From Lumbricus rubellus (lineage: Eukaryota > Annelida > Clitellata > Crassiclitellata > Lumbricidae): 64,000 bases of DNA. Below are positions 1-9,363 of the stretch, piece by piece. The stretch covers positions 34,000,380-34,064,379 of the forward strand of contig OX243816.1 in NCBI GenBank assembly GCA_945859605.1, given 5' to 3'. The first letter of the stretch is position 1. The number at the start of each line of letters is the position of its first letter. The notes below the pieces were generated by a model that was not told where the DNA came from, did no database searches, and saw only the letters and a program-made list of their open reading frames with translations. The position numbers and the translations under genes were made by a program.

Positions 1-40
1 CATTTTAAATCCAAGTGATGCTGACAGAGTCAACATGTAG

Positions 41-165
41 GTCTCTCTCTTTTTCTCTCTGTGTCTGTCTCTGTGTGTCTGTCTCTCTGTCTCTGTCTCT
101 CTGTCTCTCTCTGTCCCTGTCTCTCTTTGTCTGTCTCTCTCTGTCTGTCTGTCTCGCTCTCTCGG
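41..165. repeat. Pyrimidine-rich simple repeat (TCTG/TCTC)n
   Basis: Nearly pure C/T with scattered G, built from TCTC and TGTC units. The short open frame across it gives only Ser/Leu/Cys/Val runs, so it is treated as a microsatellite and not as coding. Confidence 0.85.
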
Positions 166-477
166 TCTTGAGTTTTCGAATTTGCGGAAACTGTTCCGAG
201 GCGAAAGTCTTGCTCTATTGGAAGCGGAGTCTGTATAATAGTTATCGCGCAAACTGTCCTTAGTTCTGAAATATTGCGCTATAAAATTGTCGTTTACCGG
301 TAGGCCTATAGTAAATAGAAAGCTAATACTAATAGGCATAATTTTATGCTAATTGACAATTATGGTATATAGGCACGTTGGGAAACTGGAAAACTAGTTC
401 ATCGGCTGTTTGTAATGTTTATTCCAAAAATGTGTCATGCTCTGTGGAATAAATTTAAATTATACCGAAGGCCTCAG

Positions 478-897
478 TCTTGATTGTCTTAATTGTCTTT
501 ATTGTCTTGATTGTCTTGATTGTCTTGATTGTCTTGATTGCCTTGATTGCCTCGATTGTCTTGATTGCCTTGATTGCCTCGATTGTCTTGATTGTCTTGA
601 TTGTCTCGATTGTCTTGATTGTCTCGATTGTCTTGATTGTCTCGATTGTCTTGATTGTCTTGATTGTCTCGATTGTCTCGATTGTCTTGAATGTCTCGAT
701 TGTCTCGATTGTCTCGATTATCTTGATTGTCTCGATTGTCTTGATTGGCTTGATTGTCTCGATTGTCTCGATTGTCTTGATTGTCTCGATTGTCTCGATT
801 GTCTTGAATGTCTCGGTTGTCTCGATTGTCTCGATTATCTTGATTGTCTCGATTGTCTTGATTGGCTTGATTGTCTTGATTGGCTTGATTGTCTTGA
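478..897. repeat. 9-bp minisatellite, unit TTGATTGTC(T/C)
   Basis: About 46 head-to-tail copies of a 9-bp unit (variants CTTGATTGT, CTCGATTGT, CTTGATTGG). Because 9 is a multiple of 3, several frames stay open on both strands and give low-complexity DCL, IVL or ETI repeats. A 117-bp block (13 units) starting near 690 recurs near 807 with one visible change, which shows a higher-order layer. Confidence 0.93.
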
Positions 898-1067
898 ACT
901 GTCTATGGAACTGTTCCAAACCTTGTGTCCAGGTCTCGGAGTTTTCTATCTGGGTTTCTGGCTCGATCGGAGCCCACTGGTTGGGTCTCGAAGTTTACTG
1001 TCGTGCATACAAATCTGGATGCTACGTGCATGACTGTGAGATGCATCGTAGTCTTGGTCCAGCTACA

Positions 1068-1955
1068 ATTGACTACAATCGATTACAATGGGCTACAGTG
1101 GATTAGATTGGATTACAATGGATTAGATTGGATTACAATGGATTAGACTGGATTACAATGGATTAGATTGGATTACTATGGATTAGATTGGATTACAATG
1201 GATTAGATTGGATTACAATGGATTAGATTGGATTACAATGGATTAGATTGGAGTACTATGGATTAGATTGGATTACAATGGATTAGATTGGATTACAATG
1301 GATTAGATTGGATTACAATTGATTAGACTGGATGGCAATGAATTAGACTGGATGACAATGGATTAGATTGGATTACAATGGATTAGTTTGGATTACAATG
1401 AATTAGATTGGATTACTATGGATTAGATTGGATTACAATGGATTAGATTGGATTACAATTGATTAGATTGGATTACAATGGATTAGATTGGAGTACTATG
1501 GATTAGATTGGATTACAATGGATTAGATTGGATTACAATGGATTAGATTGGATTACAATTGATTAGACTGGATGGCAATGAATTAGACTGGATGACAATG
1601 GATTAGATTGGATTACAATGGATTAGTTTGGATTACAATGAATTAGATTGGATTACTATGGATTAGATTGGATTACAATGGATTAGATTGGATTACAATT
1701 GATTAGACTGGATGGCAATGAATTAGATTGGATTACAATGGATTAGATTGGATTACAATTGATTAGATTGGATTACAATGGATTAGATTGGAGTACTATG
1801 GATTAGATTGGATTACAATGGATTAGATTGGATTACAATGGATTAGATTGGATTACAATTGATTAGACTGGATGGCAATGGATTAGATTGGATTACAATG
1901 GATTAGATTGGATTACAATGGATTAGATTGGATTACATTGGATTACATTGTCTTT
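1068..1955. repeat. 20-bp minisatellite, unit GGATTACAATGGATTAGATT
   Basis: About 44 copies of a 20-bp unit in tandem. Variant units (GGATGGCAATG, GGAGTACTATG, GATTAGTTTG) recur at fixed spacing: 1321-1440 is repeated at 1561-1680 (240 bp), and 1441-1560 recurs at 1741-1860 (300 bp). The array therefore grew by duplicating multi-unit blocks. Confidence 0.95.
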
Positions 1956-2350
1956 GTTATAGATTCAAGGTACATGTGCAATTGTACATGTACATGAAGC
2001 ATTTTTAGAAAGTCTTGAAGTTTTAAGTGACTATAGAAAGTAAAAGTATGCACACGAACCGGTCTAAATAGATAGATCTATGGTGTACTAAGTTGCTTCC
2101 CATCGAAATACTTATAATGGCTTTTCTTTTGCGCTAATGTAAATACGATAAGTCACAGGCCTACATTGTACGTGATAAATTATAGCCTCTAAGTATTAAG
2201 GCCTACTTGTGTTTTATATCCAAAAGAACTTTAAAAAATTTAAAATCGGTTTGAAAGACGCATGCCTGTCGCTCGTGTTTGGTTCATAAACGGGGCTGGT
2301 CCACGCAGGAGGAGCATGCGCGACCATCCGCGCCTATAGGGGAGGGGTGG
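1956..2350. other. Unannotated stretch
   Basis: AT-rich sequence between the minisatellite and the first MITE. It has a short palindromic patch near 1972-1996 (TACATGTGCAATTGTACATG) but no ORF, repeat array or RNA gene that I can support. Confidence 0.5.
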
Positions 2351-2358
2351 GATGGGAG

Positions 2359-2685
2359 CATAGGCGTAGGGGACATTTCAACGTTGGGGGGGCAAAAATT
2401 AGACTTTTGCCCGAATTTTTTTTCCCTCCGGCCGAAATCTTAAGAAAAATTTCCGTTACGTTTGCCCGAAAATTCTGACGACCTTTTTTTAGTCATTCGG
2501 GCAAAATCTCCATTTTTTTTCGGGCAAGTCTGATTTTTCGGGCAAGAAGACCCGAAAAAATAAGAAAAGTAAAAATTTTCTAAAACTTTTTTTTATTTTT
2601 CCGGGTCTGCCTGCCCGAAAAATCAGACTTGCCCGAAATTTGGGGGGGCATTTGCCCCCCTGGACCCCCGTCTCCTACGCCTATG
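2359..2685. mobile_element. hAT-type MITE, 327 bp, 8-bp TSD
   Basis: Terminal inverted repeats CATAGGCGTAGGGGAC (left) and its near-perfect complement (right) are flanked by a perfect 8-bp duplication GATGGGAG (2351-2358 and 2686-2693). The interior is itself largely palindromic, with several copies of TTGCCCGAA and its complement. There is no coding capacity. An 8-bp duplication is the mark of hAT transposase. Confidence 0.9.
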
Positions 2686-2693
2686 GATGGGAG

Positions 2694-3279
2694 GGTGGAG
2701 GGGGGGGGTCGAGTGCACGGGAGAGAAGGTCTATGGGTGCGGTTCGTGCATCATGCAGAGGGACCAAGCTCCTCGTGGCTCTATAAAGGGGGCGATAGGA
2801 TTTGTTTCTTTATTTGGACTGCATTTTTGCTTTCTCTTTAACGTTGCACTGCCTTGCCTTATAGCCTACTTTGAAGTATACCTCTTCTTATTTTTCATTG
2901 TCTTGATTTACTTTGCATTGTATTATCTTTGCTGCATAGGCTATACCGCTATACTTAATTCAAGTTAATAGAAGTTGTGATCAAGACAGATAAAAAAAAC
3001 CATATCAGAAAAGACGCTATATAAATTCCCTCATGGAATTGAATTAATTAACTATACTATGGCAAGCGTTAGGCCTATGTAGGTCAAACTTCACAAACCA
3101 ATTTAACTGGCTATACTAAGTGCATGATTGTCTCATATAATTATACTATAGCCTCACCCTACAATAGCTTATGTATACTCTTTACACTGCATGGCGTACC
3201 AGAATGGGAAGCGCTTCTGAGTAGTCCCATTGAAGAGGTGCTCTAGAAATTATTGAATGATTGAATGAATAATTCATAA
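2694..3279. other. Intergenic, with a SINE-tail-like patch
   Basis: No gene is evident. 3196-3270 resembles the 3' tail of a SINE family seen elsewhere in the window (GAAGCGCTTCTGAGTAG, then a (TGAATGAT)-type tail). The remainder is AT-rich and unremarkable. Confidence 0.45.
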
Positions 3280-3737
3280 TCTATATAAATAAAAATGTAA
3301 CGGCGTACGCACCATGCAAACTTAGGCGAACAGGATCTTCCAAAGTAACGGACGGATTCTTTTCAAAATCTCACCAAAACGTTCCATTCAAATACGTGCG
3401 TGTTCTTTGAATGTTTTTTTTCTTCAAAAACAGCAATCTTTAACAGCAATAATATTTTATCAAATTCGTCGGCTATTTCTATGCAATTTAACACGTCGTC
3501 GCTAATCAACAGTGACCAGCCGAAACATAAATTCATTTAATGAGGTCGCGTGCCGTGACGTCATAAGCGAGTCGCATAAATAATTTCCGTTAACTCAAAA
3601 GCGGCCTTTCATGCTCCCTTGGAAGGGGGAGGAGGAGGAGGAGGAGGGGAAAGGGGAGGGGAGGGGGAGGGGGGGAGGGAGAGGGCGAGGTTGAATGCTC
3701 TTTTCAGCCACAGCAACGCGTGGCCGGGTTCAGCTAG
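3280..3737 (+). mobile_element. Non-autonomous Helitron, 458 bp
   Basis: The 5' end is TCTATATAAATAAAAATG and the 3' end is CTAG. The host A (3279) and T (3738) flank the element with no target duplication, which is the canonical Helitron insertion pattern. A short hairpin (GCCAC...GTGGC, 3707-3724) sits 9 nt before CTAG, where Helitrons keep their 3' terminator. A polypurine stretch (about 3622-3690) lies inside. No Rep or helicase is encoded. Confidence 0.85.
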
Positions 3738-3904
3738 TAAATTATATTTATTGCAAGATCACAAAGACAGCAATTAGTTCAAACTGCATATTAATGAAAC
3801 AATTAAATCAAGTCATTTATATCCTTAAGCATATACTTTCATTATTAAACTTAGGCCTATATAACTTCCCTTATAACTCTATACTTTTTGTGTTTATCGA
3901 GCAG

Positions 3905-4452
3905 TTTCCATGACAACTGACAACGGGACCATAGAGTTCACACTGCGTCCAAACAGAACGACAGACAGCCGCCACCATCTTCACTTCCGGGTCGACAACG
4001 CCGCCATGTTTGTGCGCGTCAACGCACGCAGACCGCCGAACAGGCAGCACGTACTACGTCATCAGCGTCGTGCAGCCACCATCTCCGTGATCCAGCTGAA
4101 CGGTGCCAGGGAGCCAGCGCATAGTGCGGCCGGGGGTCTTGAGCCTCTGCCGATCGCGACTGCCTCCATCCGGGTCCGGTCCGTCGGGTGGCAGGAAGTC
4201 CCGCTGCCGTCGAGCGTCGTACAGGACGTCCTCGACTCCGCCGATCCGGTGCTGAGGGTGAGCCTCGTCTGCGAGAACTGCGAGGTACTTCCGTCGACGT
4301 CACCACATCCGGCGGTGACGTCACATCCGGCGGTGGCGGCGGCAACCGGAAGTGGTCGGCGAGTAAGCGACGGTCACGTCACGGCGCGCAGGCGTCACGG
4401 AAACGACTTGCCGTATCTGACGATCACCACCACTTCCGCTGTGGAGAAATAA
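3905..4452 (+). CDS. Exon with activin/inhibin-beta-like prodomain; no mature domain
   Basis: A GC-rich island in AT-rich DNA, open from a plausible acceptor (TTTATCGAGCAG, ending at 3904) to a TAA at 4450-4452. Counting from the in-frame ATG at 3910, residues about 85-118 read like the end of a TGF-beta prodomain of the activin/inhibin-beta type: a VRSVGWQEVPLPSSVVQ segment, then LRVSLVCENCEV with the paired CxxC. A later DLPYLTITT resembles the RPFL strand that precedes the cleavage site. The family's mature part (RXXR site and cysteine-knot domain) does not follow; the frame stops 10 or so codons later. A possible donor (CGGCGA|GTAAGC, about 4358) could continue the gene, but no cysteine-knot exon was recognised anywhere in the window. 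The family assignment comes from motif memory only. It could be a truncated gene, a prodomain-only protein or a pseudogene exon. Confidence 0.45.
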
Positions 4453-4640
4453 ATGACTGTGACGTCAGAGCGCATGACCGCGTGACGATGATTATGTCAT
4501 GGCGGCGGCACAATGACGACGACGAGGACGACGGTTCTAAGATGATGACGTCACGATTGCGTTGTGGTTATGGCGTCATTTTGTGGTGACGTCATAAGCG
4601 ACCCATCAAGGAATGGTCGTTGCGTCACCGCGCTGACGTC
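4310..4640. promoter_or_regulatory. Cluster of CRE/ATF-type TGACGTCA sites
   Basis: Within about 330 bp there are full or near-full CRE palindromes at about 4316 (TGACGTCAC), 4460 (TGACGTCAG), 4545 (TGACGTCAC) and 4587 (TGACGTCAT), plus half-sites (TCACGTCAC, TGGCGTCA, TGACGTCTC). They overlap the end of the prodomain exon and the DNA just after it. The sites are seen directly; binding by CREB/ATF is inference. Confidence 0.5.
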
Positions 4641-4697
4641 TCAATTCGACGGATTGCCAAAATGTATAAAAATACCACAAAACCCAAGGAGACTTCG

Positions 4698-4782
4698 GAT
4701 GTGTATATAATGTATATTATAATATTTGTATCTGCCCTATGTATATAATGTGTATTATATGTGTATAATGTGTATATTCACA
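4698..4782. repeat. Degenerate TGTATATAATG repeat
   Basis: Four or five imperfect copies of TGTATATAATGT(G)TAT in AT-rich DNA. This looks like a decayed microsatellite. Confidence 0.6.
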
Positions 4783-5074
4783 CATGTACAGTACATCTAC
4801 CGTCGTGCATAAGAACATGATGGAAGTGAGGCAATTGATTATATTTATTAATTTATTTATTTGTAAAAAAAACGTTCAGTATAATTCGCGGGTACATACA
4901 GTAAAACGTGTAAATCTGCTTTAAAAAAGCGTATGAACAATCAACATTCATAATATGTCTGGTGTTGAATATATGCAACGCATAATTATGCATTCGGGAA
5001 TAAATAGGCTTTGGCCAAATGGCCATACTGTGAAAAAGGGTTCTAGGACTACAGTAACAAAGGGCAATTGATCT

Positions 5075-5856
5075 AGGGACTACCCATCAAAGGATTGCTC
5101 ATCAAGGGACTACCCATCAAAGGATTGCTCATCAAGGGACTACTCGTCAAAGGTTACTCATCAAGATACAACTCATCAACGTCTTTTTTTCTCGAAGAAC
5201 GAACATAAGCAATTAAATCAAAGAAAAATTTAATAGATCGAAACTAAATAACATAATTGATTTACTTAGTGTTAATACTAACTTAAATTATTACTTAATA
5301 GCATACGACTTAAGTACAAGAACTAATTTTAAGACTGTTATAACACCTAGTAACCTACATTTAAGTCCACTGTATAATTCGACAGACTTGATTACACGTT
5401 CCATACAGAAATTGACTCACTTGTAGTTTAATAGCATATTGCCGTAACCTATTTAACAAACTAGCCTATAGTGTATTTATAATGCAAATTAAAACCGCAC
5501 CTTTCCGACATAGGCTAATATCTAAGCGTGAGACATAAGCGAGTAGGCTATAAACTTTGAATGCTGTTGAAATAAAATGCGAAACTCTCCGAGTAGATTA
5601 CTTATGTGAATTTTTTTACAGGGGCGTGGGCATTGAAACTGATACAATATTTCAGTGTAAATCAGCAGTAACTATTCTTGACAAACAAATCAGACCCCAT
5701 CAAGGAACGTGTGAAGTCGTTAGATGATTCGTTCGATGTGCGATGTGCGATGCCTTGATGAATAGTAGGCTACTTTGATGAGTAGTCCCTTGATGAGTAG
5801 TTCCTTGATGAGTAGGCCTAGTCCTTTGATCAGTAGTCCTTTGATCAGTAGTCCGC
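5075..5856. repeat. Foldback-like structure with repeated arms
   Basis: The left arm (5075-5180) holds about three copies of a 30-bp unit containing AGGGACTACCCATCAAAGGA and GCTCATCA. The right arm (5751-5856) holds the inverted unit (TTGATGAGTAGTCCC, TCCTTTGATCAGTAG) several times. The 570 bp between them is AT-rich with no ORF. Tandem units inside inverted arms are typical of foldback elements, but I could not fix ends or a target duplication. Confidence 0.5.
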
Positions 5857-5887
5857 ATACTCCACCGACAACCATCGTACCACACTG

Positions 5888-5945
5888 TATTCATTCATTC
5901 ATTCGGACATTTATATAGCGCTTTTTCAAGTTAAAAAACTACTGA
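5888..5945 (-). repeat. SINE 3'-tail fragment
   Basis: (ATTC)n followed by GGACATTTATATAGCGCTTTTTCAAG, the complement of the GGCGCTATATAAATGT tail seen in other SINE fragments of this window (13490, 24975). It is only the tail; the head is missing. Confidence 0.55.
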
Positions 5946-6352
5946 GTATTAATAGCATCTTAACAACATTTTTTTATTTATTCAGCGATCGTAGACCTAT
6001 ACCTTGATGCATCGTGCCTCAGATTTCATATTTCATTTCACGTCATAAAAAATAAACCATTTTCTCCCTGCAGTGTCTACACTTTCGTCATGCTGTAAAT
6101 TACATGCAACTTATAAAACGCTTAAAAATACAAAAACACGTTTTCAAAAATATTTCTTACTTAACCAAAGTTTGGATATTTCCTGTTTCAACTAATGTGC
6201 TTTAACATAAAATTATAGCCTATGAAAGACTGACGTTCAGGGCTCGCGTAGGCTATAGATCTAACCCCTCCATATATTATAAGCTGTGCTTAATTTGTTT
6301 AGTTCCATAACTTTTTCCAAAGAGAACAGCACTGGCTATTACTAAATGTATA
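5946..6352. other. Unannotated stretch before the LTR element
   Basis: AT-rich DNA with no gene or repeat that I recognise. It ends in TATAGGCCT, the target site of the following retrotransposon. Confidence 0.5.
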
Positions 6353-6357
6353 GGCCT

Positions 6358-7348
6358 TGTAGCGAATAAACGCTCCTTAACAAACGAATCAATTAACTAA
6401 TAACCTGTGTAATTATTAATACTAAGTAACAGTTAAGCTAGACAATTAATTGGCGTATTTAATAGATAATTAATAAATTGAATTGTGGCATTAGCGAATA
6501 TAACAGTAGAAATCACAAACACAAATGCGCTACAAAAATCAGTCAAAGCTTGAGGAGGCACGAAAACAGCGTTTCGCGCAGCAGACGATCGTCAACACTG
6601 TGAGCAGCCGAAGAGTCACGTGGTCTGATTCGGGCATGAGATTCTGAAAAGAATGGCAGACATTTTGCGATTTGTCAACCAAAAACGTTAATTCAGAATG
6701 CGCCGATGACATTTATTTGAGTGTGAAAAACGGGACTTATTGTACGTTTATTCCACTGCTGATCTGTAAATCCTAGGGAACGTAGTACCTGGGTTAGATA
6801 GAAATGTTCGAAGTTTAAGTCGGACTGTAATAGCGAACAAAGTCAATTTTCGCTCGGCATCGATCTTGGGATCGAGAAGACATTGCGAGAACTAGTTGCG
6901 ATTGGAGTTTCGAAGTAACGAGAAGAAGTGGTGATTCGACGACGAAGCAGAAGTGAAGAAGACGTGTGAGTAGCCAGTGCTCACAGAAGTACGAAGACGA
7001 CGCGGTGGTGAAACGGCGACCGAGGGCAGCCAGGGAGAAGCGACCTTTCTTCCCATCTTTCCTTCCAATCCAGTTTCCCTGTGTCAAGAACAAGGACCTC
7101 ATCATCTACTCAAGAAGGGAACTCTTGGGGAAGCTAAGCACCTTATAATATTTTAGTAGATAAATACGCCACAATAGGTAGTTAGGGTATTGAATATTAT
7201 TTACTGTTGAATGTTGATATTTATAATATACATCAAAAATGAAATACAGCTTGTTCTTGTTGTAGGTCAATTCTAGTAATCATTCTTGATCACCCATTAC
7301 GAATCCCTGAGTTTATAAAGCGTCTAGGGTAAGACCTGGTATGCGACA
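6358..7348 (+). repeat. 5' LTR (991 bp)
   Basis: Direct repeat of 12158-13148, bounded by TG...CA and adjoining the GGCCT target duplication on its outer side. The short open frames in it are identical in both LTRs and are not treated as genes. Confidence 0.93.
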
Positions 7349-7351
7349 GTA

Positions 7352-7369
7352 TGGGGACTCAGATTCCGG
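7352..7369 (+). other. Candidate primer-binding site
   Basis: TGGGGACTCAGATTCCGG begins 4 nt after the LTR. It has the TGG that pairs with a tRNA CCA end, but the rest does not fit the invariant T-loop positions of any tRNA I can reconstruct. The assignment is therefore weak. Confidence 0.3.
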
Positions 7370-7623
7370 GATTTTAGTCAGCTTAAAAACTGATCTAATT
7401 GAACATTAATGACACTAGAAACAGCATAGAACAATATTGCTAGTATATTGATTTTTTGGATGTAAAGCTGAACTGATAGAGACTTACATTTTAGAACTGT
7501 AGAGTGTATTTTAAAGAGTCCACAGTGACTGATATATTGAATTGATTTCTGTGTTCAGAAATTATATAGCGCATTTTTTGCCTATATTTTACTACTTGCT
7601 AATTTGAAGTAAGTCAGTAAGTG

Positions 7624-9363
7624 ATGGCCAACAGTGATTTCGAAAACTGGGCGAAGATAGCCAAAGAGTTAGAGCTAAGTGGAGAGGAGCTCCGTACGTT
7701 TGTTAAAGAAAGACAGGCGGAACAGCGGCAAGATAGAATAGCAGAAAGGGCGTTTGCAAAGGAAGCCGCTGAGGAATTAAAGAGGATTGAGACTGAGGCA
7801 GAGGTAAAGAAAGCCGAGGCAGAGGTAAAGAAAGCTGAGCTAGCAGCTGATGCAAAGAAGGCGGAAGTGGAAATGAGACGGATTGAAGCTGAAGCCGAAG
7901 ACAGGAAGACACAAGCGGCAATGCAGGCTAGAAAGGCCGAAATTGAGTTAGAAGCAATTAGGAGTGCGGAGACAGAAGCAAGAGAGAAACGCTTAGCCGC
8001 AGAATCAGATGCCAGACAGATCCGTGAAGCGACTGAAGCACGAGAACAACGCGAGGCGACTGAAGCACAACAACAACGTGAGCTACAGCTAGAATTAGCA
8101 CGGATTGAATCACAAGTGAGAATGAGAGAAATTGAGTCCAGAGGTCAAGACAGAGAAAGTGGAAGTGCATCATTCACAATGGTTGGTGACAATCCACAAC
8201 AAGGGGAAAACAACAGAAACAGCAGAGGGATGAGGGATATCAAATTCCCCATCTTCAACGAAAACAAAGATTGTTTAGACGCTTACCTGTTGCGGTTCGA
8301 ACGAACTTGTGTAGCATACGAGATAAAGAAGGAAGTGTGGTCACTAGTGTTAGCTAGACACCTTGAGTCAAGAGCACTGGAAGTGTATCAGAGACTGTCT
8401 GTGGAGGAGGCTCAAGATTATGAATGTCTGAAGACACAGTTACTAAAAAGATTCAAGTTAACTGAAGGTGGATATAGACACAGGTTCAAGACAAGCAAAA
8501 TGGAAGCCGGAGAAACACCGACCAATTTTATTTACAGACTGCGACGCTACATGCAACAGTGGATTTCTCAAGCAGGCTTCGAAGAGACCTATGAAGGAGT
8601 AGAAGAATTGTTATTAAAGGATCAATTTTACCTGACGTGCAGCACAGAGCTAAGAATGTTTATCAAAGAGAAAGGGAAGACAAGTTTGAAAGAAATGTTA
8701 GCGTGTGCGGAGTCATACATAGAGGCACATGGCTACAAATATGCAGAGGCAAGCATAAAACCAGATGTGAAATTCCACAACGAAAGGACAAACAACAGAC
8801 CCTTTGAGAATAAATCCAAAGAAGGATTTGGTAACAGCCAAAACAGGAGTAGAAATGATGTAAGAATAAATCGGGAAGTGAACCATGGTGTAAGTTCAAA
8901 CAGAGGGTTCAGTCGAGAACGTGAGAACACCGTGGGACATAAAATTACTTGTTTTCTCTGCGGTGAGAACCATAAGGCATATTCGTGCCCACACAAGAAT
9001 AAAGAAGCTGTCAGACACACTGCAGCCGCAGTGCAAATATTCGAGAATCAGACATATAGGGCCAGACAGCAGATTGAAATGCAGAAAATGAGTAATGTTA
9101 CAAAGGACCAACATAGGGTAGATGACAAGATGGTTAAAGCATTACCCATGCAAACAGCTGCAAGTGCTTTGGTGACTGGAACCAATGTCGGATGCATGAA
9201 TCTAGAAAACAGAAGTGAACATGAAGTAAAAGTGAACGGGAGAAATGTCAGGTGTCTCTATGATTCTGGATCGACATGTTGCATAATTAAACGTTCGTTA
9301 ATAGACGACACAGATTTGACGGGTGAGGAGACACATTGTGTGTGTTGGTCGATGGAAGTTTGA
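7624..9363 (+). CDS. Gag with coiled coil, SCAN-like segment, CCHC knuckle and start of protease
   Basis: 579 codons from the first ATG (7624), 275 nt after the LTR; the GTG just before it in frame is not needed. Residues about 10-180 are a charged Ala/Glu/Arg/Lys coiled coil. A retrotransposon gag core follows. Residues about 283-372 look SCAN-like: a YRHRF start, TPTNFIYRLRRYMQQW, an ELLLKDQFYL helix and TELRMFIKE. At about 443 there is a zinc knuckle with spacing CX2CX3HX4C, one residue short of the usual CX2CX4HX4C. At about 547 is the aspartic protease motif DSGS. The frame ends at a TGA shortly after, while the rest of the protease continues in another frame from about 9336. The protein would form the capsid. 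Confidence 0.85.
   Translation: MANSDFENWAKIAKELELSGEELRTFVKERQAEQRQDRIAERAFAKEAAEELKRIETEAEVKKAEAEVKKAELAADAKKAEVEMRRIEAEAEDRKTQAAMQARKAEIELEAIRSAETEAREKRLAAESDARQIREATEAREQREATEAQQQRELQLELARIESQVRMREIESRGQDRESGSASFTMVGDNPQQGENNRNSRGMRDIKFPIFNENKDCLDAYLLRFERTCVAYEIKKEVWSLVLARHLESRALEVYQRLSVEEAQDYECLKTQLLKRFKLTEGGYRHRFKTSKMEAGETPTNFIYRLRRYMQQWISQAGFEETYEGVEELLLKDQFYLTCSTELRMFIKEKGKTSLKEMLACAESYIEAHGYKYAEASIKPDVKFHNERTNNRPFENKSKEGFGNSQNRSRNDVRINREVNHGVSSNRGFSRERENTVGHKITCFLCGENHKAYSCPHKNKEAVRHTAAAVQIFENQTYRARQQIEMQKMSNVTKDQHRVDDKMVKALPMQTAASALVTGTNVGCMNLENRSEHEVKVNGRNVRCLYDSGSTCCIIKRSLIDDTDLTGEETHCVCWSMEV

Noticed and set aside
437..1033. 198-codon + strand ORF of DCL repeats and 154-codon - strand ORF of ETI repeats
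   Set aside because: Both are by-products of the 9-bp minisatellite, whose period keeps all frames free of stops.
4019..4589. Two other ORFs overlapping the prodomain exon (108 codons -, 133 codons +)
   Set aside because: GC-rich shadow frames without motifs; the TGF-beta-like pattern is in the third frame.
6815..7148. 96- and 60-codon ORFs in the 5' LTR (also at 12615-12948)
   Set aside because: They sit in LTR sequence, overlap each other on opposite strands and show no family motif.
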